Source of the DNA: Blastocladiella emersonii ATCC 22665
Lineage: Eukaryota > Blastocladiomycota > Blastocladiomycetes > Blastocladiales > Blastocladiaceae
Direction: 5' to 3'
Assembly (NCBI GenBank): GCA_025594325.1
Contig: JANHCV010000002.1
Location: 1,612,001 to 1,676,000, forward strand
Length of the DNA stretch: 64,000 nt
The position numbers and the translations under genes are program-made. Below, in pieces: positions 21,209 to 32,008 of the stretch (position 1 is the stretch's first letter; each line of letters begins with the position of its first letter). The notes beneath the pieces were generated by a model that was not told where the DNA came from, ran no database searches, and saw only the letters and a program-made list of their open reading frames with translations.

Positions 21209-21657
21209 GGTTGTCTGCGGCTTCGTTGCGTGTCGTAGAAGAGTTGTGCGTTGGTTCGTTCGATTCGTTGCTGCCGGTTCCCGGTGAGCGGGCAGACGGT
21301 TCCCGTTGAGCGGGCAGACGGCGGGGTTGGGCGGGGACGGGCGGGCCCTTTATACGGTCGAGCGTTGCACGCACTTGGAGCACGATTGGCTCAGGCGCTT
21401 AGCAGATCCATTATTCATCCCTCTCGTAAGGGGAGCGGAGTCGGGGTCGGCGGCGGCGATGGGCCGACCCGATGCCGGCCACCGCCACGCGGAGCCGCCA
21501 CACGGCCGCCCGCGATCGAGAACCCGCCGTGTCTCGCACCGTGTCTCGCACTCGCAACCCTCGCTCTCGCTCTCGTCCTCAAGGACGTGGGGTGGGATGG
21601 AACGGAAGACGTGACATGTATGGATGGATATCTTTCTCATGGAAACTCGCCCGAGGC
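21209..21657. other. Intergenic spacer
   Basis: Holds the leader of the DUF1295 gene and the trailer of the Gln/His-rich gene. A 14-base direct repeat (TGAGCGGGCAGACG) is seen at 21284 and 21308. No gene seen. Confidence 0.4.
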
Positions 21658-24600
21658 TCACTCGTCGTCCTCGAGCTCCGACGCGGCGACCGCCGCCGCC
21701 ATGGCCGCACTGGCCGCGGCCCCGCCGCCCTTGCGCGACGCGCAGCACGTACACCGGACGAACGTGCGGCGGAGCGCGCCGAGCGTGAACCCGCACCGCG
21801 ACCGGCGCGTCTGGTACCACATGCGGATCCCGTCGAGCGTGTCGCGCAGCGACCGGTGGCGGACGACGCACCCGCACGCGCGCGCGTCGGTGCCGCCCGC
21901 GCACCCCTCGCGGTGGTCAATGTACGTGTGCGCGGCCCGGAAGATGCCCGGCCACTCGGACCGCGGCATGATCAGCAGCGAGTCGCCGCGCCACACGAGC
22001 GACATGCGGTCAACCGTCGCGCGGTCCGCCTCGCCCATGGCGAGCAGCGCCGCCGCCTCCGGGTCGATCCCGTCGCCACCGCCTTCGCCGCCGTCATCCT
22101 CGACGCTCAGCGGGTCGTCGTCATCGTCCCCGCCCTCGCCGTCCTCGCCGTCGGTCAGGACGCCCGCGTCGATCCCGTCCCACCCGGACGCGGTCGCGGC
22201 GCGCACACGGCGGCCGCGGGGCAGCTTGTGGACGACCTCGTCGTGGTTGCCGCCGAGGAACGGCGTCTGCGGCCCGCCGGCCATCCTGTTCTGCGCGGTC
22301 GGGACCGCGAGCCGCGCGCGTTCCGAGACGGGCGGCGCGATCAGGCCGGGCACCGCGACCGAGTCGCGCGGGATCGCCTGCAGGTTGCCCTGCAGGCGCG
22401 CCCACCGCTTCTTGGTGATGACGGGCCGGCGGTCGCGCTTGAGCGCCGCGGCGATCTCGCCCTCGGTTGGGTACTTGAGGTGCACGCCGCCGCGGTCCAG
22501 TTCGCCCGTCTCCATCAGCAGGTACCGCACCATCAGACGGTACGAGTGCGGGCCGAAGATGAAGTACGACTTGTGCCGCGCCGGCGCGGGGACGTGCCCC
22601 GCGCGCAGATCAGCGTCCGGGATCGACGGGAGCGGGACCGTCGTCGTTCCCGGCTTCGATGCGGCTGCGGCAGCGGCGGCACCGCGGACCTGCGCGTTCA
22701 GCGCGCGCCGGCTCGGGCTCGACCGCGGGCTGCCGCCACTCGCTTTCGCCTTACCCTTCTTGCCCGCCGCCGCCGTGGCGCGCGCCTTGCGCTGCTTCGG
22801 CAGCCGCGCCGTCGTCGCCGGCGGACTCGCGTGCTGCTCCTGCTGCTGCTGGTGCTGGTGCGACGGGATCGCCAGCCCGTGAACGAGCGGCGTCAGGCCC
22901 GACTCGGCGGCGGGCGCGAGCGCGCCGAGCGCGCCGAGCGCCGGCATCTCGTTGAACACTGCGGTTGGCGGCGACGGTGCTATGGCCGAGTGCGCGAGCA
23001 GCATCGGGCTCGCGTGCTGCGACGGCACGGTCCACTGCGGCAGCGACACGTCGGCGGCGCTCGCGCCCGCGTGCGACAGATCGAGCGGGAGCATCGACGA
23101 CGGGGTCGAGGTGGAGGAGGAGGGCATCTGGTAGTACCCGAGCGGCGAGTCTTGCGGCGCGTGGTGGTGCTGGTACGAGAGCGGCTGCTGCTGCGGGTGC
23201 TGGTGCGGGAGGTACTGGTGGTGGTGGTGCTGCGCCGGCGGCGGCGGAGGTGGGGGCGGCGGGTAGAACTGCTGGTGGTGCGAGTGGTGGTGGTACTGCT
23301 CCTGCTGCTGGTACTGCGGGTGGTGGTGGTAGTGCGCCTGCGACGCCGACGACCACGACTTCTCGCGCGGCTGTTGGTGCTGCTGCTGGTACGGGTACTC
23401 GTGTGCCAGCCCGTTCATGGGCGCCATGGCGACCGAGGTGATGGTCGGGAGGAACGAGTCGGTGGCCGCCATGTCGCGGCCCTGGAACTGGTACTGCTGC
23501 TGATGGTGGTGCTGGGGCGGGTACTGCAGCGGCTGGTGCGACGAGCGCACAACGTGCTGCTGCTGGATCGGCTGCTGTTGAGCGTCAACCGCGTGCCACG
23601 TCGGAGCCTGCACGATCGAGCCAGCTTCGACGGGCAGCGCCGCGGACGGGTATTCGGCAGCGACCGACCGTGCCGACATGGGCGGCGTGAGCTGCGGCTG
23701 CGACTGCTGCTGCTGGGTCAGGTACGACGGGTACTGCTGCGGGTGCTGCTGGTCGTAGTTATAACCGACCTCGCGCGGGTTCCAGACGTGCGGCGACGTG
23801 ACGTGCGGCGCCTCGGTGACGGCGGGCGAGGGGAGGACGGAGCCGAGCGTGACGGGTAGGCTCGGGGAGAAGTTGCCGAACATGTCGGTGCCGGCGGAAG
23901 GCGCACCGGCGGTGGCGGGGTACGAGGCGACGAGCGGCGAGACGGAGCTCTGCAGCGGGACGGACTGGTCGAGCGGCGCGTACGGCGGCAGCGTCGTCGC
24001 CGTGCTCGAGAGCGTGAGCGCCGGGAAGTTGCGCTGCGCCGAGTCGCCGCCCGTGACGTGGTACTGCGACTGCGGCTGCTGTTGAGGCGGCAGGATCGGG
24101 GCGACGGGGGCAAAGTGCGGCGAGATGAGGTCGGCGACGAGCGGGGCCGGCGAGCCGCACGAGGCCGGGGCAAGCAGGGCGTCGAGCGAGAGCATGGACG
24201 AGGTCGGCGGGACCGCCGATTCAATGGCACCCGGACCGGCCGGTGGCATGGGCGCCACGGCGGCGGCGGCGCCACTCGCGAACGACGAGACCGGCTGCGG
24301 CTGGCTCCACGGCGTGGCGGAGCTGTAGATCAAGATAGAGAAGGCGCCGGATGAACGGGGGTACAGTGCGTGGAGGTGGCGGAGTGGCGGTGGCGGTGGC
24401 GCAGCGCATAGACGGCAGCGGGTGCGCGACGGTTAGTCAACGGTCCTGGGCAACGCGTGTCGTCGTCCGCGGAGGGAGGAGCGGCACACCGATGTACGGA
24501 TGGCCACAAGGCGATCCGATCAGCAACGCGTCGCCCTCCGCTTCGCTCGCGCACGAGCAGAGTGGTGGCACACGTACAGGCCGAGATCGTTGCACAGATC

Positions 24601-24696
24601 AGTCACGGTGTTGGCGGCCGGCGCCGGCGCGGCCGAGTCCGAAGCTTGGTGGTAGTACATCGCGAGGAAGAAGTCGAAGTCTGGGTCGGGAAACAT
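21658..24696 (-). CDS. Gln/His/Pro-rich nuclear-type protein, possible DNA-binding factor
   Basis: Two exons, complement(24578..24696, 21658..24322), 927 residues; the 255-base intron is long for this window but its donor (GTACGT) and acceptor (CTACAG) fit and join phase 2. Exon 1 is acidic-hydrophobic (MFPDPDFDFFLAMYYHQ). Residues ~150-520 are low-complexity Gln, His, Pro and Tyr (for example QQQQEQ and a run of nine Pro), typical of activation domains. Residues ~560-600 are basic, rich in Arg/Lys/Ala/Ser. Then come YFIFGPHSYRLMVRYLLM, an acidic Asp-rich block, and a C-terminal region with paired His and Cys (IDHREGC ... HRSLRDTL ... GFTLGALRRTFVRCTCC) reminiscent of the H2C2 zinc-binding fold. 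A transcription regulator is likely but not proven; no named family recognised. Confidence 0.68.
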
Positions 24697-27218
24697 GGTC
24701 GTTTGTTAGTCGAGTCAAGGGCGGGTAGGCGGTAGGATGAGACGATAGGGACAGGGACGGGGCAGGCTTATGAGGGACCGCCGCAGGCCAGGAAGATGGC
24801 CGAGGGCAAGGGTACGAGCAGGAAGGTCGGCGACGATGGCGCGGTGAGGCTTGCGCAGGGTGAGGGCAGCGGCCGAGCGTGTGCGGGAGGCACCGAGCGC
24901 GAGCAATGACACACGCGGCGACGTTTCTGGGTCGCGTCCGAGCCACGAGTCGCATCAGAGGGGATACGCGAGGTATTACCCGACTGACTCGAAGTCGAAG
25001 CGACCTTCGAAGATCCGGAAACGAGGCCCCTGCAGCCAGGTGCTGCACCCTGGCACGCACGGCGGAGGGTCCGCGGGTCCAGCGATCCGATACATCGTCG
25101 CGATGCGTCGCGATGCGTTGCGGTCGGCACAGTCGCAGGGACCGCATCACCGCTCTCGCCCGTTGGCAACGGATGTGGAGGGGGAGGTGTGAAGGAGATC
25201 GCGGCGAGTCGGGCGACGAGGGAGACCGGTCAGAGCGACGGCGTCGAAGCGTACCGTTGCAAGCTGGACGGCGATGTGCGGTGCTGGATGGGGGCGGTGC
25301 GGATCGTGGTGGGGCACGGCCGAGGCGGGCACACGAGAGGAGCAGTGCGCGGTGCGTGATGCGGGTGCAGTCGGCGAGGGCGACGAACAAGGGGGAGCCT
25401 GATTGTCAGGAACTGGGGCTCCGACGGGGGCAGCGGTGAGCGTCGAAGGGAGGGCGAGGGGGTGGCGACTTCGAGATCGTCGCGGCGAGAGCGAGAGGGG
25501 CCGGGAGAAGAGGGCGGCTGGGGGGCGGGCTAAGCTTTAAGGCCGGGTCGCAGCGGGCCGAGCGAGGGCGCAGCGCGAAGCGTGGGGAAGCGAAGCGGAT
25601 GCGAGGGGAGGAGCGGCGGTAAAACGCAGCCTGAAGTCCGTGGTGATGCTACACCCGCCGCGTGTTGCCCGGCATCCCCGACCCTTGCCCTCTGCCGCGC
25701 CGCGTCTCGCGTGCGAGCGCTCTCGAACAGCAAACAACGCCGATGTTATCTTTGAGGTGTGGCGAGCCGCAGCGGGGAAGCACAAGGTGCCGCCTGGCCG
25801 GTTCTGCCGCGCCGCTTCGGCATCTGTGGCTGAGCGCCTCACCTCGGGCGCTCGCGCTGCAGCTGACGCTTGACCGTCGTGACGCGGCCGACGGCGACGG
25901 CGAGGCACCACGACGAGGATCACGGGCAGGACAGCGCTGCGAACCTTGCCGATGCAGCGGCTGCGGCCGGCCGCTGCGGAGAAAGTGGGGCCCTAATTAA
26001 AAAACCAAGAGTCCCGTGTGGGCCACACGGTCCCTCCCCTTCCCAACCTTGCGGCCAGCCTGATGAAATCGATGCTGGCGACTTCGGCACCCTCTCGTCG
26101 GCGGCGACCACGATCCGCCTTGTTCCTCACTATCACCATCACAGAAAAGTCGCTCGCGTGCCGATTTTTACGTCACAGTCGCGGCGATCGCGGTCGCGGC
26201 CGGCAGAGGGTCCGGGGACGCGGCGACGTGGCGTGCTCAAAGCTGAAACGCGGCGCGTCGCGGGCGCAGGGGTCAGCCACTCACGTGCGTGCGGTTGACC
26301 GCAATGGCTAGCAGGGCGTCGCACCGCAATGGCCGTGCGAGTTTCAGCCCGCCGTTTGCCCTGCCTGCCGCGCCGGCGGCCAACGCGCCGCGTCGCCATG
26401 TCTGCTCGCGTCAGTCAGCGCTCGCATGCGAGCTTGCGAGTTGTCCCACTCATTCCCGCCTCATCAACCGCGAGCGGGTCGTGCCAGTCGGCTCATCTCG
26501 TCAAGCGCACCAAAACGTTTTCCGCGGCGACCGCGGCGGCGGCGCCAGCGCTGGGAACCCTCGCGTCTTGCCCGCTTCGGTGGCCTTCCACCTTCCACTC
26601 GAGCGCGGTCCAGCGTCCAGTGGATGACGGGGTGCACTCCGCCGTGTACTTTCGCAGAGGGGGACATCGCGCCCGGAGACGCGGGGACCGTGGCCATGGC
26701 CACGGGCGCGTCGGTGGCCGTGATGGGGCTGTGATCCGGCGGGCTCACTGATCATCTTCGCTGATGGAGCATCGCGGGCTTGTGCGCCTCATCTGACCCT
26801 GCTTTGGGCACGCGACGCTCATCACCAGCGTGGTCTTTTGTGCGCGAGGAGCAGCTGACCATCGCGGCCTGAGCCGCAGCCAGCCCGCTTCGTTTCGAAC
26901 GAAGGCCATCGGGCCTGCTGCGGCTTCCTGAACCTTTCTCATGCTGCTGCGGCACGAAGTTGCTCGTGGCGTGTTCGCACGTTGGTCGTGAGTGAGAGTG
27001 TCTCGCGACGCGCTGCGATCGTCAGCGGCCACGGCCGCGGTGGCGATAGTCATGGCCACGAGCTTCTCCCGAAACCATGCCACACAAATGGAGACCAGTT
27101 TCATGCACAACCTCAACTACTTGTAACTATGTTTGAGCCCATGATGGAAAGAAAGGCACTATGATTCAGTCTTCAACACCCTGCGCGTCAAACTCAAACC
27201 CACCCGCGACCACCACAA
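24697..27218. other. Gene-poor stretch of 2.5 kb
   Basis: No convincing gene. Frames of 100-190 codons on both strands are Arg-rich and lack hydrophobic or motif patterns. A minus-strand frame starting near 27116 (MKLVSICVAWFREKLVAMTI) could begin a small secreted protein, but what follows looks random. The left part is presumably the promoter and leader of the Gln/His-rich gene. Confidence 0.4.
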
Positions 27219-28494
27219 TCAGAGCTCCGAGCGGCGAGCCTTGATGCCATCAGTCTCGGCGGCCTTGTTACGGCACAGGTAAGCGCGCGGGAGACTCGAA
27301 TCAATGGGCGTCGCGCTGCCGGAAGCCGAACCGCCGTCGACCGAAAACATCATGAGCACGTTGCTCTGCTCCGTGTCCCAGCCGCGGAGCCAGACCTGCG
27401 CCTTCTGGCCGAGCGCCTCGAACACGATACGCGACGCCTCCTTGAACACGGCGTCCTCAGAGCCGTACAGCACGGCGGGCACCTTGCCAACGAGCGCGCA
27501 CTTGGTCCCGTACTCGAGGAACGGCCCAGCCGGACCGACGACCGAGAGACCGTCGAGGTTGCCGATCTTGAGCTCGGTCGCCTCGACCTTGTAGTTGGGC
27601 AGCGCGCCCGGCACCGTCTCGCACAGCGCATAGTGCGGGTTGCCGTCGGCCTGGTTCATGGACGCGCCCTTCTGCGACACGTACAGCGCGAGGTTGACGC
27701 CGCCGTAAGTGTTGCCGTCCCACGACGCGATGAAGAACTGCTCGACAGTCTTGGCACCTGGCAGCGCGAGCGCACCGCTTTCGCGTACGGCTACGGCGTT
27801 GCGTTCACGGTTAGCTTCGTGGGCCAATCGAGCAAATCGAGCGAGCGTACCGATCGCGGCGCTCTTCATGGTGCCCGCGTACACGTCGGCGAGGCGGAAA
27901 CCTTGGCCGCGACACGCACGCGCCGCCGCGTCAACGTCGGCGACCTTGGCCAGCAGGAGCGGAACAAACGCGGGCTTGTCGGACGGGCGCACAAAGGGGC
28001 CCGGCGAGACCTTGAACGCGCCGATGCCGCTATAAAACGGCGACGCCTGCACAACGAACTTGATGAGGTGCTGGCCGGGTGGAAGCGCAAACGCCGACCA
28101 GGAAAACCGACCCAGACGAAGTGCCTCGTCCGGGCTCGTGCCGTAGTCCATGCAGTTGATTTCCGTCGCCTCAAAGTGCTCCACGGCCGAGGAAAATGCT
28201 ATAAAACCGATTTGTAAGCAACTCGTGTAACGTGGCCGGCACGAGACGACTCCAACACGTACTGTACTGCGTGCTGTTGACCACCGGAATGTAAGTATCG
28301 CCAATGCACTGGAAGTCGGTCACGATGAAGTGTCCGGGCTGCGGCAGCGTTACCGTGAACTGCGGCGTGACGAAGCCCTGTTGGACGAATGGAAAGTAGT
28401 TCCAGGGGCCGATTTCCACTGCGCTCGTCTCAGCGGCCGTGGTCGTGGCCGCGATCAGCGCAAGGACGAGGAGGTTGAGGATCTTGATTACCAT
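27219..28494 (-). CDS. Secretory-pathway protein ending in RSEL (duplicate A)
   Basis: Three exons, complement(28263..28494, 27851..28198, 27219..27790), introns of 64 and 60 bases, 383 residues. Signal peptide MVIKILNLLVLALIAATTTA. Exon 1 carries a beta-rich piece (FTVTLPQPGHFIVTDFQC), exon 2 a second (GRFSWSAFALPPGQHLIKF), and exon 3 a domain with FIASWDGNTYGGVNLALYVS and AQVWLRGWDTEQSNVLMMF. It is about half identical by eye to duplicate B at 28.9-30.3 kb, with the same exon phases and exon 2 of exactly 348 bases in both. The last residues, KARRSEL, are a KDEL-like variant shared by both copies, so ER retention is possible. No known family recognised. Confidence 0.8.
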
Positions 28495-28926
28495 GGCGCT
28501 AGCGGTGGTCTTGATGAAGGAGAACGGGTTGAACGAACACGAGGGGAGAATTTGAAGCGCCACGGCGCGCGTGCTGATCGAGCCCTGAAACGCGACGCGT
28601 TGGCTTCGCGCCGACCTCCCTCGGCCGCCGCAAAGTCGCCCGCTCCACCGCGCCTCACCGCACCAACCGCATCCACCGCATTCACCGCACCGCATCACAC
28701 CGCAAAAATACGGATTGCGTGGGAACGTATCACACTCGCGTGAGCGTTTGAGGCACAACTGCACGCGTGACGCGAGGGAAACGGCTCGTCACGGCCATGT
28801 CCGCGGCCACGGAAGCTCGCGACGAAAAGGGAGACGTGTAGTTATGAACTCGCTAGTGAGACAGTATTAGAGAGCAGAGCAATGTATACTGGTATCATGC
28901 ACATCGCTCTCGAGCAGCAAGCGAAC
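28495..28926. other. Intergenic spacer with shared GAAACGCGACGCGT motif
   Basis: About 90 bases upstream of duplicate A lies GAAACGCGACGCGT (near 28586); the same 14 bases lie about 105 bases upstream of duplicate B (near 30386). This is either a leftover of the duplication or a shared control site. No gene seen. Confidence 0.45.
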
Positions 28927-30282
28927 CTAGAGCTCAGAGCGGCGCGCCTTGACGACCACGCCCGTGCCGTCAGCCGGCGCCGGCGCGCCGCCGCCGTTGG
29001 CCGCCGTCTCCGTGGTATCGTAGTGACCGACGGGCTTGGTCTCCTTGCCGTTGTGGCACAGGTACGCGCGCGGGCGGTTCGAGCCGGCGATCGTGACCGC
29101 GCCGGGGCCCGAGACGGCGCCGACGGTGAGCGTCATGGACATGTTCTCCTGGTCCGTGTCCCAGCCGCGGAGCCAGACCTGGGCCATCGGGCCGAGCGCC
29201 TCGAACACGATGCGCGACGCCTCCTCGTACTTGGCGTTCTGGCCGCCGTACAGGATCGCGGGCACCTTGCCGACGAGCGCGCACTTGGCCGCGTAGTCCG
29301 AGTTGGGCCCGGCGGGGACCACGACGGCGAGCCCGTCGAGCGTGCCGACCTTGAGCTCGGTCGCCTGCACGGTGAAGTCGGGGATCGCCCCCGCCGTCGT
29401 CTCGCACAGCGGGAAGTGCGGGTTGGCGTCGGCGAGGTTGATGGTCGCGCCCGTCTGCGACACGTACAGCGCGAGGTTGTCACCGCCGTAGTTGTTGCCC
29501 TCCCACGACGCGACGAAGACCTGGTCCGCGCCGCCCGTCTCGGGCATCGTGAGCACGCCGCTCCCGCGCGCCGCTACGCGTGCGTGATTGAATACGGTTA
29601 GTGCGAGGCTTTCGAGCGAACGATATACGATGACACGTACAATCCTGGGCGTCCTTGAAGTTAGTCCCCGTGATCTCAGCGAGCCGCGCGCCCTTGGCGC
29701 CGCACGTGGCCTGGGCCTCGTCGACGTTGGCAACCTTGGCGTCGGCGAGCACGATGAACTGCTGTTTGGGCTTCTCGCTCACGAACGCGCCGGGCGCGAC
29801 CTTGAACTCGGCCTCGCCGCCCCAGTACGGCGACTTGGTGGTGAAGAACTTGATTGAGTGCGTGCCGGCGGCCAGCGGGTACGCCGACCACGAGTAGCGG
29901 CCCGAGTGGCGCGCCTCGTCCGGGTCCGTGATCGGGCGGTCACACGATTTGCCGCTCGCCTCGTAGTGCGCGGTGGCCGAGTCAAAGGCTAGTTGGCGAG
30001 AAGTGGTCAGCAGCTGAGTCGGCGCGGGTCTGAGCAAGGAGGAAAGTGCTGCGTACCGTACTTGACGCCGTCCACGATGGGAACGAGCGTATCACCGACA
30101 CAGTGCGTGTCGGTGACGACGAGGTGCCCGTCCTGTGGCAGGGTGACGGAAAAGTCGCCAAACTCCTTGCCCTCGTCGTAGTACTGGAACGGGGTCCAGG
30201 TGCCGGGCGTCACGTCGACCGACGCGGTGGCCGCGGACGCGAGCAGGGCCAGAACGAGCAGGTTGAGGATCGAGAGCTTCAT
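28927..30282 (-). CDS. Secretory-pathway protein ending in RSEL (duplicate B)
   Basis: Three exons, complement(30057..30282, 29641..29988, 28927..29573), introns of 68 and 67 bases, both phase 1 as in duplicate A; 406 residues. Signal peptide MKLSILNLLVLALLASAATA. Domain order as in A: FSVTLPQDGHLVVTDTHC, then GRYSWSAYPLAAGTHSIKF, then VFVASWEGNNYGGDNLALYV and AQVWLRGWDTDQENMSMTL. Near the end it has an insertion rich in Gly, Ala, Pro and Thr that A lacks, then VKARRSEL. The conserved beta-strand pattern suggests a sugar- or ligand-binding beta-sandwich, but this is only a guess. A and B lie head to tail, so a tandem duplication is the simplest origin. Confidence 0.82.
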
Positions 30283-30498
30283 GGTGTGTGGTGCCGACCG
30301 CAGAGAGAGCGTGATCGTGCGGTGGAGGCCCGATCAAGCTCGGCGCGAAGGGCGCGAGCGCGCGCGCGCTCAGCGAAACTCAGCTGCGAAACGCGACGCG
30401 TCACGCCACGTGCGCGTCTCGCACCCTTCGTGAGACCTCCTTCGTGACTTGACACACGCACGCGCTCGCGTATATTAAAAACGTCTCCCACGACTCGC

Positions 30499-31731
30499 TC
30501 ACACGCCGCCCGACGAAAACATATCGGCGTACTTGGCAAAGAACCACTCGGGCGACTTGGGCTCGCGCTCGCCGGGGAGCAGGGCCTCGACGTCGTCGCG
30601 CGGCGCGATGGCGCGGCACCCCGAGTTGGCACGGCGGGCGCACTCGAACACGTCGAGCAGGACCGTGGCGAGCTCGGGCGTCACGTTCTCGAGCGACATG
30701 AAGATATCCCTTGCCTCGGCGCGCGAAATGGACACAAACTCGATGTCGCGGCTGAGCCCGCGCGTCGCGGCGGCCGCAATGTCGGCGCCCGAGACGAGCG
30801 TGTCGGTGGTGAGCGTCATGACCGGCTTGAACCGGGGGTCCGGCGACGCGGCGGCCGCGGCCTGGAACAGCGTGTGCGAGGCCCACGTGGCGTCGTGCAG
30901 CGAGATGGGCGGCATGCGGCCGTCGTTGCCGAGTGGGAGGCGCAGCTGCGACGTGTCCTCGATGTCGGCGGCAATGTTGAGGAACCGCTCGAGCGCAAAC
31001 GCGAGCCGCAGCACCGTGTACCGGCCGATCCCAGCACTCGCGGCGGCAGCGGCCATGGGCGCCTTGATCATGGCGGCGTGCACGGCGCGCTCGAGCGCGC
31101 GGTACCACTGGAACGCCGTGAGGTCCTCGGTGCCGTGCCCGTCGACGCCCTGGCGCGACCACACCACCGTGTGCACGATGCGCGGGTCGCCGCGGATCGC
31201 CGACATGGCTGCGCGCGCCTGGGCGCCCGCCGTGTCGCTCATGTCGGGCACGTACACCACGAACTTGGCGTCGTCGACCTCCTTGAGCACGCGCTTCCAC
31301 GCGTCGGGCGACACCGTGTCGCGCACCTCGTGCACGGTGCACCCGAGGTCGCGCACCAGCTGCGCGTAGTTGGAGTCGGCGTCGGCCACGGTGCAGTGCA
31401 CGCGGTACGGCGGGACCTGCGCGGCCTCGTGCGGCGCCAGGTACGCGTGCTGCTGGACGCGCGGCTCGGCGAAGGCGTGCGTCGACAGCGGGCGGTCCGG
31501 GGCCGGGTACGGCGACGACGAGAAGTGCGACAGAAAGTCCTTGGCCGCAATGTAGCCGTTCAGCTTGTCGGCGTGCGTGATGATGACGGCGGGCGCACCG
31601 GGCGTCGGGCCGGCGGCGGCTACCGGCGGGAGCGAGGCGAGCATGGCGGTGGTGGCGAGCAGGGTCGCGATGAGGGCGGCGAGGAGCGCGGACCGCCGCG
31701 GCGTGTTGCGGCAGGTCGTGGGCAGCTTCAT
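30499..31731 (-). CDS. NmrA-like NAD(P)-binding protein with signal peptide
   Basis: 410 residues, no intron. The ATG at 31731 is preferred over an upstream start because it is followed by a basic N-terminus and a hydrophobic signal sequence (ALLAALIATLLATTAMLA). The body follows the NmrA/atypical short-chain dehydrogenase plan: a beta-strand with VHCTVADADSNYAQLVRDLG, WKRVLKEVDDAKFVVYVPD, VVWSRQG, YTVLRLAFALERFLN and ISLHDATWASHTLF, as in HSCARG/NmrA-like sensors. The usual glycine-rich start GxxGxxG is not evident near the N-terminus (it reads AVIITHADKLNGYIAAKDFL), so cofactor binding may be altered or lost. NmrA-like proteins are normally cytosolic redox sensors; an exported version would be unusual. 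Third in a row of secretory-pathway genes on this strand. Confidence 0.72.
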   Translation of the reverse strand: MKLPTTCRNTPRRSALLAALIATLLATTAMLASLPPVAAAGPTPGAPAVIITHADKLNGYIAAKDFLSHFSSSPYPAPDRPLSTHAFAEPRVQQHAYLAPHEAAQVPPYRVHCTVADADSNYAQLVRDLGCTVHEVRDTVSPDAWKRVLKEVDDAKFVVYVPDMSDTAGAQARAAMSAIRGDPRIVHTVVWSRQGVDGHGTEDLTAFQWYRALERAVHAAMIKAPMAAAAASAGIGRYTVLRLAFALERFLNIAADIEDTSQLRLPLGNDGRMPPISLHDATWASHTLFQAAAAASPDPRFKPVMTLTTDTLVSGADIAAAATRGLSRDIEFVSISRAEARDIFMSLENVTPELATVLLDVFECARRANSGCRAIAPRDDVEALLPGEREPKSPEWFFAKYADMFSSGGV

Positions 31732-31873
31732 GGTTTCGGGGTTGGATTGCAGCGAGACGGCGCGCAGAGCGGACACTGCCCGAGAAGCTTGGAGCGGTCA
31801 ACGCGAGGCGGCTGAAATGCCACGGCCCGGTGATCGGCTGCAGGCGGCACGTGAGCGCGTCTGTCTCGCGCGT

Positions 31874-31885
31874 GGACGCGTCGCG
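31874..31885 (+). promoter_or_regulatory. GGACGCGTCGCG motif between divergent NmrA-like and dynein genes
   Basis: Third occurrence of the ACGCGT-containing motif, here in the 277-base divergent spacer between start codons at 31731 and 32009. Role inferred only from recurrence. Confidence 0.3.
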
Positions 31886-32008
31886 CCGCACGGGGTCCCC
31901 TGATCCGCGTCACACGCTCGTGCCTGTCCCGTCCCCGTCGATCGCGCGTGTCGCTTTCTCTCTCTGCAACCGCTCAACCAACCACGTAGCACTCCATCCC
32001 CGTCCGCA

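Noticed and set aside
21472-23859. 795-codon plus-strand frame opposite the Gln/His-rich gene
   Set aside because: Almost entirely Arg, Ala, Val and Leu, the typical reverse reading of Gln/His codon runs; no start context or domain.
24749-25440. Plus-strand frames of up to 186 codons in the gene-poor stretch
   Set aside because: Arg/Ser-rich random composition, no partner exons and no similarity to other genes here.
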